From Bacteroidales bacterium (lineage in GTDB: Bacteria > Bacteroidota > Bacteroidia > Bacteroidales > FEN-979): a DNA stretch of 64,000 nt. Under the pieces are notes generated by a model. That model was not told the DNA's origin and ran no database searches. It saw nothing but the letters and a program-made list of their open reading frames with translations. This document shows positions 33,144 through 43,201 of this stretch, piece by piece. Both the position numbers and the translations under genes were made by a program. Every line of letters begins with the position of its first letter. Positions within the stretch are counted from its first letter, which is position 1. Location: the NCBI GenBank assembly GCA_023231065.1, contig JALNWE010000002.1, positions 43,981 to 107,980 of the forward strand, read 5' to 3'.

Positions 33144-34508
33144 ATGGTTGATCCATTACAGCGGTTTATTTCGGAAAATGATTTATTTTCGCCGGATTCA
33201 CACATCCTTCTTGCTGTTAGCGGGGGAATTGATTCAGTGGTCATGACCGATCTGTTTTATCGGGCTGGATATCATTTTGGCATTGCCCATTGTAATTTTC
33301 AGCTAAGGGATAAAGAAAGTCAGGATGATGAACAATTCGTCCGGGATCTGGCGGCCAAACTCAAGGTCCCTTTTTTCGTAAAAAAATTTGACACATCAGG
33401 CCTGGCTGCACAGGAAGGCATCTCTATCCAGATGGCCGCCCGGAAACTCCGGTATGAATGGTTCGAAGAGACCCGTTCTGACCACCATTTTGATTTCATT
33501 GCAACCGCACATCACCTTGATGATCAGATAGAAACGTTTTTTATCAATCTGATAAGGGGAACCGGTATCCAGGGATTACATGGCATCATGCCGAAAAAGG
33601 GCAGGATCATCCGTCCCATGTTGTTTACTTCCCGGAAAGAAATTGAAACTTATGCCTTCAGCCATCCCATTTCATGGCGCGAAGACCGGTCAAACAGCGA
33701 AACCAAATATCTCAGGAACAAAATAAGGATTGAAATACTCCCGCTGATGAAATCAATCAATCCTGATTTTTTAAACGGGATTACCGGCGCCATTCATCAA
33801 ATCCGTAATATTGAAGCAATCTGGAAGGATGAAGTAAACCGGACCAGACAAAAGATAATCCATGAAACCGGCCATGAAATCAGGATCGATATCCCTAAAC
33901 TTGCCCGTTTAAAACCCTTGCAACCGCTGGCGTGGGAACTGTTATCCCCTTATGGGTTTAACGAAACCGTGATCCATGATCTCCTCTCTTCCCTGCAAAA
34001 AGAAAGTGGTAAGGTGTTTTTTTCCAAAACCTATCGTTTGATAAAAAACCGGGATGAATTGATCCTTGAACCCCTGGGAATTTCGGTATCAGATTCACCT
34101 TCAGGTCATTCCAGATACGCGGGGCCCGAACAACAATATCTCATAGATTATGGGGATTTCATAACAGAAACACCATTATCCCTGCGTTTTTCCATTAAAA
34201 CAATTGATCAAAAGTTTGAAATCCCGTTAACGCCTTCCATAGCCAGCCTTAATTTATCCCGATTATCTTTTCCGCTGATCCTGAGAAGATGGCAAACAGG
34301 AGATACCTTCTACCCTTTTGGAATGAATAAAAAGAAAAAACTCAGTGATTTTTTTATTGACCATAAATTTTCACTCCCCGATAAAGAAAATTGCTGGCTA
34401 TTGTGTTCAGGGAAACAAATTGTTTGGGTCATAGGTTACCGCATTGATCACCGCTTCAGGATCACATCACGGACCGAAAAAATCCTCCAGGTGGAATTGA
34501 TCACATAA
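33144..34508 (+). CDS. tilS: tRNA(Ile)-lysidine synthase
   Basis: A 454-residue PP-loop enzyme. The ATP motif is LLAVSGGIDSVV and HCNFQLR follows, with the tRNA-binding and C-terminal TilS domains after. It makes lysidine at C34 of tRNA-Ile(CAU), changing its codon from AUG to AUA. The upstream TTG (33138) is possible, but the ATG at 33144 is 6 nt further on and sits downstream of the -7 element. It is an essential gene in most bacteria. Confidence 0.92.
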   Translation: MVDPLQRFISENDLFSPDSHILLAVSGGIDSVVMTDLFYRAGYHFGIAHCNFQLRDKESQDDEQFVRDLAAKLKVPFFVKKFDTSGLAAQEGISIQMAARKLRYEWFEETRSDHHFDFIATAHHLDDQIETFFINLIRGTGIQGLHGIMPKKGRIIRPMLFTSRKEIETYAFSHPISWREDRSNSETKYLRNKIRIEILPLMKSINPDFLNGITGAIHQIRNIEAIWKDEVNRTRQKIIHETGHEIRIDIPKLARLKPLQPLAWELLSPYGFNETVIHDLLSSLQKESGKVFFSKTYRLIKNRDELILEPLGISVSDSPSGHSRYAGPEQQYLIDYGDFITETPLSLRFSIKTIDQKFEIPLTPSIASLNLSRLSFPLILRRWQTGDTFYPFGMNKKKKLSDFFIDHKFSLPDKENCWLLCSGKQIVWVIGYRIDHRFRITSRTEKILQVELIT

Positions 34509-34611
34509 AACGCCCATCCATCAAAATCCCTGGTTAATTGTTCGCCAGGCGCCATTTGTTACTGGATATATAACATTTGACATTCTATATCCTTCGGTTT
34601 GGTAAAATTTA

Positions 34612-34619
34612 TACTTTTG
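34612..34619 (+). promoter_or_regulatory. -7 element for dsbD-like gene
   Basis: TACTTTTG matches TAnnTTTG. The predicted start near 34624 leaves a leader of about 32 nt. Confidence 0.45.
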
Positions 34620-34655
34620 TACACCGGTCTTTAATTCAATTAATTTTTATCCATC

Positions 34656-36770
34656 ATGAAGAAATATTGGATTTCCCTGCTGATATTCCTTATACTACCA
34701 TCGATTTTATTCAGCCAGATCCTGGATCCTGTCAAATGGACTTTTAAATCAGAACAAACCACACCGGACCAGGCGACCCTGCTTTTCATTGCAAAAGCTG
34801 ACCCCAATTGGCATGTGTATTCCCAGGATATTCCACAGGGAGGGCCGATCCCCACTACTTTTACTTTTGAAAAAAGCGCTGGTTATGAGCGGGTCGGGAA
34901 GGTTACCGAGCCCAAACCCATCATGGAAAATGATCCCAATTTCGGCATGGTATTGAAATTCTTCGCGGATAAAGTGGTTTTCCGGCAAAAGATAAAGATA
35001 TTGGGCCAAAAGGATTTTGTCGTAAAAGGGGTTGTAAACTTTATGTGCTGCGATGATAAACAGTGCCTTCCACCGAACGACGTTGATTTTACTTTTAGCA
35101 TAAAAGGCAATCCAAATGCTGCCGCGAGCGTTGGATCCGTATCCGGAAAAGAAGTCGTCCCAAAGATCGATTCAGGTTCCGGATCAGTCAGGAACGGCGT
35201 TAAAATGGCAGCCGCCCCAACAACGAAACCAGGCTCCGGGGCCACAAACAAGGACCAGGCTTTTCTAAGTACTACCGCGGCCGATACGGCAGTTAATCAA
35301 TCGCTTTTATGGTTCTTCCTGATTTCATTTCTTGCCGGACTCGCGGCGATCATCACTCCCTGCGTCTTCCCCATGATCCCCATGACCGTGACTTTTTTCA
35401 TGCACGATACGCGCAGCAAGCGAAAAGCCAAGCTTGAAGCGCTTGTTTACGGGCTTTCGATCATTATGATTTACACTGTAATTGGCACCCTTGTAGCTGT
35501 GACATTAGGCGCCAATTTTGCCAATTTCCTCAGTACCCATTGGATCCCCAATTTATTTTTCTTCGTTATTTTCATGGTTTTTGCTGCTTCATTTTTAGGA
35601 ATGTTCGAAATTACACTCCCGGGCTGGCTGGTCAATAAAGCGGATAAACAGGCGGATAAAGGGGGATACTCCGGCGCTTTTTTTATGGCTTTTACCCTGG
35701 TATTGGTCTCCTTCTCCTGCACCGGTCCCATTGTCGGGGCGCTTCTTGTAAAAGCAGCCAGTGGGCACATCCTGATGCCCATTGTCGGCATGTTTGGTTT
35801 CTCCCTGGCCTTTGCCTTACCTTTTGCCCTATTTGCTTTTTTCCCCACCTGGCTTGCCGGGATTCCAAAATCGGGTGGATGGCTGAATTCGGTAAAAGTG
35901 GTCCTTGGATTTCTTGAACTGGCCCTGGGGCTGAAATTTCTGAGTATTGCCGATCAAACTTATCATTGGCACATTTTAGACAGGGAGGTTTATCTCGCTT
36001 TCTGGATTGTTATTTTCTTCCTGATGGGATTGTACCTGATTGGGAAACTAAAATTTCACCATGATTCCGAACTGCCCTTTATCAGCGTCCCACGGATTAT
36101 CATGGCCATCATCGTTTTCACTTTCGTGGTGTATATGATCCCGGGAATGTGGGGCGCGCCCCTGAAAGCCCTTTCGGGTTACCTCCCACCGGAAACCTAT
36201 CATGATTTCGACCTAAAAGCGATCATTAAAGAAGAAGTGAATGCTGCTGTTTCAGCAAATACGGCCGCTTCTTCAACCACGGCTTTGTGTGAAAAACCAA
36301 AATATACTGAATTCCTGAAACTCCCTCATGGACTTGAAGGTTATTTCGATTATAAGCAGGCCCTGGTATGCGCAAAAAAACAGAACAAGCCTTTGTTTGT
36401 TGATTTTACCGGTCATGGTTGTGTGAATTGCCGCGAAATGGAAGCCAACGTCTGGTCGGATCCCCGGGTACTTAAAAAACTCAGGGAGAATTTTATCATC
36501 GCTGCATTGTATGTTGACGATAAAACAGAATTACCCGAAAAGGAATGGTACGCTTCAACTTACGATGGAAAGGTCAAGAAGACCATCGGAAAACAATTTG
36601 CCGATCTTCAGATCACCCGCTTTCATGTAAATTCACAACCCTATTATGTCCTGCTCGATACCTCAGGGAACCTGTTGATCAAGCCCCGCGCTTATGACCT
36701 GGATATAGACGGATTTATCACATTCCTGGGAACCGCCCTGGATAACTTCAAGAAACAGGAAAACAAATAA
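34656..36770 (+). CDS. dsbD: DsbD-type protein-disulfide reductase
   Basis: A 704-residue membrane protein. It has a signal peptide (1-21), an N-terminal periplasmic DsbD domain with the Cys pair in CCDDKQCLPP, and about eight transmembrane helices containing the redox cysteines of ITPCVFPMIP and FSCTGPIVGALL. A C-terminal thioredoxin domain has CVNC in DFTGHGCVNCREME. It carries reducing power from cytoplasmic thioredoxin to periplasmic proteins such as TlpA-like lipoproteins. It is a single gene. Confidence 0.88.
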   Translation: MKKYWISLLIFLILPSILFSQILDPVKWTFKSEQTTPDQATLLFIAKADPNWHVYSQDIPQGGPIPTTFTFEKSAGYERVGKVTEPKPIMENDPNFGMVLKFFADKVVFRQKIKILGQKDFVVKGVVNFMCCDDKQCLPPNDVDFTFSIKGNPNAAASVGSVSGKEVVPKIDSGSGSVRNGVKMAAAPTTKPGSGATNKDQAFLSTTAADTAVNQSLLWFFLISFLAGLAAIITPCVFPMIPMTVTFFMHDTRSKRKAKLEALVYGLSIIMIYTVIGTLVAVTLGANFANFLSTHWIPNLFFFVIFMVFAASFLGMFEITLPGWLVNKADKQADKGGYSGAFFMAFTLVLVSFSCTGPIVGALLVKAASGHILMPIVGMFGFSLAFALPFALFAFFPTWLAGIPKSGGWLNSVKVVLGFLELALGLKFLSIADQTYHWHILDREVYLAFWIVIFFLMGLYLIGKLKFHHDSELPFISVPRIIMAIIVFTFVVYMIPGMWGAPLKALSGYLPPETYHDFDLKAIIKEEVNAAVSANTAASSTTALCEKPKYTEFLKLPHGLEGYFDYKQALVCAKKQNKPLFVDFTGHGCVNCREMEANVWSDPRVLKKLRENFIIAALYVDDKTELPEKEWYASTYDGKVKKTIGKQFADLQITRFHVNSQPYYVLLDTSGNLLIKPRAYDLDIDGFITFLGTALDNFKKQENK

Positions 36771-36787
36771 AGAAACCTGCGCTAACG

Positions 36788-38158
36788 CTACCGCATCATC
36801 TCGGCAAAATACTGATAGAAATAAGTAATTGTTTCAATTCCCCGGAAGAAATTTTCAAGTGAATAATTTTCATTGGGGGAATGACAGGCATCGGCTTCAA
36901 GACCAAAGCCCAGGAGAATTGATTTTATTCCCAGGATCTCTTCAAACTGGGGGATGATGGGGATACTGCCTCCACTGCGGACCGGAATAGGTTTTTTCCC
37001 CAATACGGTTTCAATGGCCTTACTGGCAGCCTGATAACCAACCGTGTCGATGGGAGAAACATAAGCCTGGCCTCCATGCAATGTTTCAACTTTGACCTTA
37101 ACATATTCAGGGGCGATGGAGGTAAAATACTTATTGAAAAGTTCACCGATTTTGGAATAATTTTGATTGGGGACCAGGCGCATGGAAATTTTAGCATAAG
37201 CTTTTGAAGGAAGGACCGTTTTGGTACCTTCGGCAATATAACCGCTCCAAATACCATTTACATCAAGTGTTGGCCGGATACCGGTCCGTTCTTTGGTAGT
37301 ATAACCAGATTCGCCAAATAAAGCATCCACATGGATGCTGTTCTTGTATTCCGGTTCACTGAAAGGAGCTTTGGCCATTTCATCGCGTTCCTGACGGCTG
37401 ATTTCAACGACATCGTCATAAAACCCAGGGATCAGGATCCTTCCCTGATCATCGGTGAGGGAGGCAATCATTTTAGCCAATATATTGGCAGGATTGGCGA
37501 CAGCGCCACCAAAAATCCCTGAGTGAAGGTCGTGATCCGGCCCGGTAACTTCGACCTGCATATAGGTAAGGCCCCTTAAACCAACCGTGATTGAGGGGCA
37601 ATTGAGCCCGATCATACTCGTATCGGAGACAAGGATAATATCAGCCTTAAGCATATTTTTATGCTCCCTGCAAAAAGCTTCCATGGTCACGGAACCCACT
37701 TCTTCCTCACCTTCTATCATGAATTTCGCGTTGCATGGAAGCGTATTGGTGCGGACCATCAGTTCGACGGCTTTGGCATGCATGAAAGATTGACCTTTGT
37801 CGTCATCAGCGCCACGGGCAAAGATCTTACCATTCCTGACTTCGGGCCTGAAGGGAGAAGACTCCCATTGTTCAACCGGATCAACCGGCATCACATCATA
37901 ATGACCATATACGAGAATGGTGGCTAAGGCAGGATCGATAATCTTTTCGCCATAAACGATCGGGTTCCCTTCGGTTGGAAAGATCCCGGCTTTATCACAA
38001 CCGGCTTCACGTAACGTCTTTCTCCAGTACTCGGCAGCTTTGATCATGTCTTCTTTATGTTCCGCTTCCGAGCTAATTGAGGGGATCCTGATCAGTCCGA
38101 ATAACTCTTGAAGGAACCTGTCGCGGTTCTCTTCAATATACATTTTAACCTCTTGCAT
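36788..38158 (-). CDS. M20 family dipeptidase
   Basis: A 456-residue cytoplasmic metallopeptidase with the M20 metal-ligand motifs VYGHYDVMPVDP, DDKGQSFMHAKA, EGEEEVGSV, SDTSMIG and the C-terminal His of ACHSPNE. It should hydrolyse dipeptides (carnosinase/CNDP-like group), fitting dipeptide uptake after S46-type peptidase action. A TAAATTTG element on the minus strand at 38289 would give a leader of about 126 nt. Confidence 0.9.
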   Translation of the reverse strand: MQEVKMYIEENRDRFLQELFGLIRIPSISSEAEHKEDMIKAAEYWRKTLREAGCDKAGIFPTEGNPIVYGEKIIDPALATILVYGHYDVMPVDPVEQWESSPFRPEVRNGKIFARGADDDKGQSFMHAKAVELMVRTNTLPCNAKFMIEGEEEVGSVTMEAFCREHKNMLKADIILVSDTSMIGLNCPSITVGLRGLTYMQVEVTGPDHDLHSGIFGGAVANPANILAKMIASLTDDQGRILIPGFYDDVVEISRQERDEMAKAPFSEPEYKNSIHVDALFGESGYTTKERTGIRPTLDVNGIWSGYIAEGTKTVLPSKAYAKISMRLVPNQNYSKIGELFNKYFTSIAPEYVKVKVETLHGGQAYVSPIDTVGYQAASKAIETVLGKKPIPVRSGGSIPIIPQFEEILGIKSILLGFGLEADACHSPNENYSLENFFRGIETITYFYQYFAEMMR

Positions 38159-38288
38159 ATTCTATTCTACGATAAAGGGTTTTTAAATACGTAAGAAACA
38201 ATAAAATCTCGCCGTGGTAATTGAGTTGAACCAGAAATTCTGCAAACAACGCGGATCCAACGAGCCATACAGAATGCTGTATAAAATG

Positions 38289-38296
38289 CAAATTTA
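38289..38296 (-). promoter_or_regulatory. -7 element for M20 dipeptidase
   Basis: On the minus strand this reads TAAATTTG, matching TAnnTTTG. The predicted start near 38284 leaves about 126 nt before the ATG. Confidence 0.45.
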
Positions 38297-38376
38297 ATAC
38301 TTTTTTTCTGAAAGTAAAACGGCAGATGCTGATGATAGTCAGTGGACGCGGTGCATTCAATTTTCGGGATAAAGCT

Positions 38377-38384
38377 TATATTTG
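38377..38384 (+). promoter_or_regulatory. -7 element for nadB
   Basis: TATATTTG matches TAnnTTTG exactly, with nadB about 170 nt downstream. The long leader holds short ORFs that might act in regulation. Confidence 0.45.
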
Positions 38385-38558
38385 TGATTGAATTGTCAAC
38401 ATAAACCGAATCCACACTCCAAAATCAGGAAGCGCGAGGAGGATCCAATGAAGATGCTGATGGGAAGATAGATCCCATGAAAGTATTACTGGGTTTGCAT
38501 AAATGAAATCGGAACAGGAAAAAATGTTGAAAATTAACCGGTCTATAAATTCATTGAA

Positions 38559-40130
38559 ATGAGAAAAAATGTTGATTTTTTGATAATTGGTTCGGGCATT
38601 GCCGGACTTGCTTTCGCGATCAAGGTAGCGAAATTTGGAAAAGTTTGTATTGTCACCAAATCAACTGTGGATGATACTGCCACCAGTTGGGCGCAGGGTG
38701 GGATTGCCGCTGTGATGTACACGCCTGATTCTTATGAAAAACACATCCACGATACCATTGTTGCAGGGGACGGGATTTGCGATGAAAAGATTGTCCGTTT
38801 GACCATTGAGGAATCAACCGAACGCATCCGGGAATTGGTCAAATGGGGGATGAAATTTGATAAAACAAAAACAGGGCGCTATGATCTGGCTAAGGAAGGC
38901 GGCCATTCCGAGTACCGTGTCCTCCATCATAAAGACAGCACCGGGAAGGAGATTGAGAACACTTTGCTTGAACAGGTAAAAACTCATCCGAATATAGAGA
39001 TCCTTGAAAATTATTTCACCATCGACATCATCACTCAGCATCATTTGAATATTGAGGTGAACCGGAGGACCACCAATATAACCTGTTTTGGCGCCTATGT
39101 ATTTAATCCGCGTACCCACCTGGTAGATACCATCCTTTCAAAAGTGACCCTGATCGCGACGGGCGGAGCAGGGAATGTTTATAATAACACAACGAATCCA
39201 CTGATATCCACAGGCGATGGAATAGCCATGGTATATCGGGCCAAAGGGACTATTGAGAACATGGAATTCATCCAGTTTCATCCAACCTCATTGTATAATC
39301 CGGATGAAAAACCGGCATTCCTTATCACGGAAGCGCTCCGCGGTTTTGGCGCTGTCCTGAAAACCCGCGAAGGAAAAGAATTCATGCACAAATACGATTC
39401 CAGGCTTTCCCTGGCTCCCCGCGATATTGTTGCCCGCGCTATCGACAATGAGATGAAATTAAGCGGAGATGAATATGTAGGACTTGACTGCCGGCAGCTA
39501 AACAAAAATGAACTCATAAACCATTTTCCCACCATCTATGCCAAATGCCTGAGCCTGGGCATTGACATCCATAAGGACATGATCCCTGTTGTGCCTGCCG
39601 TACACTATACCTGCGGCGGGATCAAAGTGGACGAATACGGCAGGAGCTCCATCCTGAATTTGTATGCTTCCGGGGAATGCTCATCAACCGGATTGCATGG
39701 AGCTAACCGTTTGGCTTCCAATTCACTCCTCGAAGCGTTAGTTTTTTCCCACCGGGCCGCTGTGGATGCAATTCCGAAAGTTAAATCTATTTCGATTTGC
39801 GACAGGATTCCCGACTGGAATGCAGAAGGAATGGTACTGAACGAGGAAATGATTTTAATCACACAATCGATGAAAGAAGTCCAGGCCATCATGAGCAATT
39901 ATGTTGGAATTGTCCGCTCTAACCTGCGGTTGCAACGCGCTTTTGACCGGTTGGATTTATTGTACAAAGAAACAGAAGACCTGTATGATAAATCGATCCT
40001 GACAATTCGTTTATGCGAACTCAGGAACCTGATCAATATCGGGTACCTGATCATTAAAGCCGCCCAAAACCGGCATGAAAGCCGTGGCCTTCATTATTCA
40101 ATTGATTATCCCCGCACTGTACCGAAATAA
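38559..40130 (+). CDS. nadB: L-aspartate oxidase
   Basis: A 523-residue flavoenzyme: the N-terminal FAD site FLIIGSGIAGLAFAIK and the active-site region of SWAQGGIAAV lead to the C-terminal signature CGGIKVDEYGRSSILNLYASGECS with HGANRLASNSLLEA. It oxidises L-aspartate to iminoaspartate in NAD synthesis; nadA or nadC are not adjacent. In an anaerobe it would use fumarate as electron acceptor. A gamma-carbonic-anhydrase-like gene starts 10 nt after its stop. Confidence 0.93.
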   Translation: MRKNVDFLIIGSGIAGLAFAIKVAKFGKVCIVTKSTVDDTATSWAQGGIAAVMYTPDSYEKHIHDTIVAGDGICDEKIVRLTIEESTERIRELVKWGMKFDKTKTGRYDLAKEGGHSEYRVLHHKDSTGKEIENTLLEQVKTHPNIEILENYFTIDIITQHHLNIEVNRRTTNITCFGAYVFNPRTHLVDTILSKVTLIATGGAGNVYNNTTNPLISTGDGIAMVYRAKGTIENMEFIQFHPTSLYNPDEKPAFLITEALRGFGAVLKTREGKEFMHKYDSRLSLAPRDIVARAIDNEMKLSGDEYVGLDCRQLNKNELINHFPTIYAKCLSLGIDIHKDMIPVVPAVHYTCGGIKVDEYGRSSILNLYASGECSSTGLHGANRLASNSLLEALVFSHRAAVDAIPKVKSISICDRIPDWNAEGMVLNEEMILITQSMKEVQAIMSNYVGIVRSNLRLQRAFDRLDLLYKETEDLYDKSILTIRLCELRNLINIGYLIIKAAQNRHESRGLHYSIDYPRTVPK

Positions 40131-40140
40131 ACCAGATAAT

Positions 40141-40677
40141 ATGGCGCTCTTCAAAGCTGTAAAAGGAATTATTCCAAAAATCGGAAGTCATTGTTTCATT
40201 GCCGATAACGCCACTCTTACAGGGGATGTGATATTAGGCAATGATTGCAGTGTATGGTTCAATGCCGTGATCCGTGGCGATGTCCATAGCATCCGGATCG
40301 GTAATAATGTGAATATCCAGGACGGGGCCATCGTTCATTGTACCTATCAGAAAGCGCCGGTCAATATCGGGAATAATGTCTCCATCGCCCATAACGCCAT
40401 CATTCACGGTTGCACGATTCACGACAATGTACTCATCGGAATGGGAGCTATCATCATGGACCACGCGGTGATCCACAGTAATTCCATTGTCGGGGCCGGC
40501 GCATTGATCACCGAAGGGACAATTGTGGAATCTGGTTCGGTATGGGCCGGACTTCCAGCAAAAAAAGTGAAAGATATTGATCGGGCTTTATTAGAAGGAC
40601 AGGTGAACCGGATCTCCCGGAATTATAATATGTACGCTGGCTGGTATGACAGTAAACCGGAAGATAAAGATATTTAA
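40141..40677 (+). CDS. Gamma-class carbonic anhydrase-like protein
   Basis: A 178-residue left-handed beta-helix protein with repeated hexapeptides. The metal ligands of gamma carbonic anhydrases are visible as His66, His84 and His89 (VHCTY, IAHNAIIHG). Start at ATG 40141; the upstream frame from 40075 would lie inside nadB. It could hydrate CO2 or act as a metal-binding acyltransferase-like protein (YrdA group). It lies 10 nt downstream of nadB. Confidence 0.88.
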   Translation: MALFKAVKGIIPKIGSHCFIADNATLTGDVILGNDCSVWFNAVIRGDVHSIRIGNNVNIQDGAIVHCTYQKAPVNIGNNVSIAHNAIIHGCTIHDNVLIGMGAIIMDHAVIHSNSIVGAGALITEGTIVESGSVWAGLPAKKVKDIDRALLEGQVNRISRNYNMYAGWYDSKPEDKDI

Positions 40678-40711
40678 AATTCAAATAATCAACATAATAA
40701 AGCATTAACCA

Positions 40712-41509
40712 GTGAGAAAAGAGATTGTAGCTGAAAATGAATATCACACTCCGGATGATGCGCCCCGTTATTTCCTTGATCGCGTTCTCCATTCGCGGGT
40801 CGTTTTCGTGAGTAAGTTCGTCCGGATTGTTTTTAGGACCCGCAGGGCTGCACGTAAAGGAATTTACGACACCCAATATTGGGTTGACTCATCCCATGAT
40901 ATTTTCACCCTTATTGAACGCTGCGGGGGCAGGTTCCATATCACGGGCTTGGACAACATACGCAATTGTCATGTCCCTGTTGTCATTCAAAGCAACCACA
41001 TGAGCACCCTGGAAACGATGATATTTCCCGGGATCATACAACCCCTTAAAGATGTTACATTTATCGTGAAAGATGCACTTATCCGTCATTTTGCCTTTAA
41101 AGATGTGATGCTTTCGCGTAATCCGATTGTCCTGAGCCGTTCAAATCCCCGTGAAGATTTCCGGATCGTGATGGACCAGGGATTTGAATTGTTACAGAAG
41201 GGCATTTCGATCATTATTTTCCCCCAAAGTACCCGAAGGGTTAAATTTGATCCATCGGAATTTCATTCCCTGGGCACCAAACTAGCCATCAAAGCAGGAG
41301 TACCGGTCATTCCTGCAGCCATAAAAACTGATTTCTGGGGAAACGGAAGATATACCGGCTACCTGGGGCCTATCGACCGCGGGAAGCCTATTCATATTAC
41401 TTTTGGCAGTCCTATTATAGTATCCGGAAATGGCAAAGAAGCGCACCAACAGATAACGGAATTCATCCGGGAGCATCTGGCCGTTTGGAATTCAACAGAC
41501 TGTGTATGA
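40712..41509 (+). CDS. PlsC-like acyltransferase
   Basis: A 265-residue protein starting with GTG (40712). The active-site motif is NHMSTLE (95-101): His96 is followed four residues later by Glu101, so it is HX4E instead of the usual HX4D of 1-acylglycerol-3-phosphate acyltransferases. FPQSTRR and LAIKAGVPVIPAAI correspond to later PlsC blocks. It is a probable acyl transfer enzyme of phospholipid synthesis at the inner membrane. It sits 34 nt after the carbonic-anhydrase-like gene and 26 nt before the GH13 gene. Confidence 0.75.
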   Translation: MRKEIVAENEYHTPDDAPRYFLDRVLHSRVVFVSKFVRIVFRTRRAARKGIYDTQYWVDSSHDIFTLIERCGGRFHITGLDNIRNCHVPVVIQSNHMSTLETMIFPGIIQPLKDVTFIVKDALIRHFAFKDVMLSRNPIVLSRSNPREDFRIVMDQGFELLQKGISIIIFPQSTRRVKFDPSEFHSLGTKLAIKAGVPVIPAAIKTDFWGNGRYTGYLGPIDRGKPIHITFGSPIIVSGNGKEAHQQITEFIREHLAVWNSTDCV

Positions 41510-41535
41510 TTCATTTATAACTTTCAGTCTATATT

Positions 41536-43020
41536 ATGTATCCCTGGGAAAAAAATCCGGTGATCTATGAGATCAATACCTGGGTGTGGCTGGAAGAGCT
41601 GAGCCAACAATATGGTTATCCAATCAACCTGTCCAACATCCCGGAAACGGTATGGACCCAGTTGGCACATTTGAAAATGGATGCGGTTTGGTTCATGGGG
41701 GTCTGGGAACGAAGCTCCCGCGGAATTGAAATCTCCAACAAGAATGCTGGCAATCTGGCCGATTTCCGGCGCGCCCTGCCCGATTTTACTTACTCGGATA
41801 ACGTGGGTTCACCCTATTGTGTGAAACGATACGTCGCCGATTCTTATTTAGGTGGTCCAACCGGTCTGTCCATTGCAAGAAAAAAATTGGCTGGAAGAGG
41901 CATCAAACTGATCCTTGATTTTATACCCAACCATGTTGCCCATGATCATCCATGGGTAGAGGAATTTCCAGAGTATTTTATCCAGGGGAGCGAAGATGAT
42001 ATGAACCGTGACCCGGATACTTACGTTCAGATTGGAAGTAATATCTTTGCCTGCGGAAAAGATCCTTGCTATCCTGCCTGGCAAGACGTTTTGCAGGTCA
42101 ATGGGTTTCACCCGGGGCTTAGGGAAGAAGTCATCGAAACAGTGACCCGTATCGCCGGTCAATGCGATGGGGTACGCTGCGATATGGCCATGTTGCTCAT
42201 TAACAGGATTTTTGAACAAACCTGGGGTGGCCGGGCCGGTTCAATGCCAGAAACAGATTACTGGGCAGAATTAATCCCGGCAGTCAGACGGGCCAACAAG
42301 GATTTTTTGTTCATTGCCGAAGCATACTGGGACCTTGAATGGGAGCTTCAGCAACAAGGGTTTGATTATTGCTATGATAAACGGCTTTACGACCGTCTTG
42401 AAAAAAGCGATCCGGAACCGGTCCGATTGCATCTTATGGCCGATACTGATTACCAGTCAAAACTGGTCCGTTTTATAGAGAATCACGATGAACCAAGGGC
42501 TGCCGCCATCTTCAACAGGCAGCAGGAGCGTCTTATGGCCATAGCCATAGCCACCCTCCCGGGCGCAAAACTTTTTTATGAAGGTCAATTCGAAGGACGA
42601 AAAGTTAAACTCCCTGTCTTTCTGCGACGCCGTCCGGCTGAAATCCCTGATACCAGCCTGCACGGATTTTATCTGGATCTCCTGAAAATCATCCAGCAGC
42701 TAGAATTTCATGAAGGTCAGTGGCGACTCTACGAAACCACAGGGTGGCCAGGAAATACCAGTTATCAAAACCTGCTTTCATGGGGTTGGTCATCTGAATC
42801 CGAGGACGAACTGTGGCTTATTGTAGTCAACCTGAATAGTGCCCTTTCTCAGGGCAAGGTTCAAATAAGCTGGGACAGATTGGATGGATTTCTGTGGAAA
42901 TTGACTGATCCGTTTACGGGGTTGTCATTTGACCGGGATGGAAGTGAGATGAGGAATACCGGTTTATATATCAGTCTTCAGGGATGGGAAACTCATTTTT
43001 TCCGGTTTACCCTGTCGTGA
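41536..43020 (+). CDS. GH13 alpha-amylase-family glycoside hydrolase
   Basis: A 494-residue GH13 enzyme with the four conserved regions: DFIPNH (128-133), GVRCDMAM (nucleophile Asp216), FIAEAYWD (acid/base Glu262) and FIENHDEPR (Asp318). No signal peptide, so cytoplasmic; the substrate (glycogen, maltodextrin, trehalose or sucrose derivative) cannot be read. It ends with a terminator at 43020 and follows the PlsC-like gene by 26 nt. Confidence 0.85.
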   Translation: MYPWEKNPVIYEINTWVWLEELSQQYGYPINLSNIPETVWTQLAHLKMDAVWFMGVWERSSRGIEISNKNAGNLADFRRALPDFTYSDNVGSPYCVKRYVADSYLGGPTGLSIARKKLAGRGIKLILDFIPNHVAHDHPWVEEFPEYFIQGSEDDMNRDPDTYVQIGSNIFACGKDPCYPAWQDVLQVNGFHPGLREEVIETVTRIAGQCDGVRCDMAMLLINRIFEQTWGGRAGSMPETDYWAELIPAVRRANKDFLFIAEAYWDLEWELQQQGFDYCYDKRLYDRLEKSDPEPVRLHLMADTDYQSKLVRFIENHDEPRAAAIFNRQQERLMAIAIATLPGAKLFYEGQFEGRKVKLPVFLRRRPAEIPDTSLHGFYLDLLKIIQQLEFHEGQWRLYETTGWPGNTSYQNLLSWGWSSESEDELWLIVVNLNSALSQGKVQISWDRLDGFLWKLTDPFTGLSFDRDGSEMRNTGLYISLQGWETHFFRFTLS

Positions 43021-43042
43021 CGGGCAATTCCCGTTGTTTTTT
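43020..43042 (+). terminator. Rho-independent terminator after GH13 gene
   Basis: ACGGG and CCCGT pair around CAATT directly at the stop codon, then TG and six T follow. A short 5-bp stem. Confidence 0.6.
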
Positions 43043-43201
43043 CCACATTCCCAGTTTAAAGTCGTTAAATTTGTTGAGGATCATCATTTGATTTCCAATG
43101 GCAAACGTTACAAGTAGTTGCTATCGCTTTATTGAAATCACGGTGGTTCAATTGTCATTTTATAAAATGACTTATGTTTTTGTTCAAAGGTTAAAAAGTA
43201 C

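Larger units (their letters stand above)
38159..38558. other. Intergenic region with divergent promoters and short ORFs
   Basis: About 400 nt between the M20 dipeptidase and nadB. It holds a minus-strand TAAATTTG (38289) and a plus-strand TATATTTG (38377). The nadB leader of about 170 nt includes a 7-codon ORF, ATG AAG ATG CTG, preceded by GAGGAGG, and a 9-codon ORF starting ATG AAA GTA TTA. No riboswitch fold was recognised. Confidence 0.5.

Noticed and set aside
38145..38415. Minus-strand frames of 71-82 codons upstream of the M20 dipeptidase
   Set aside because: Overlap each other and the promoters, contain no domain; likely noise.
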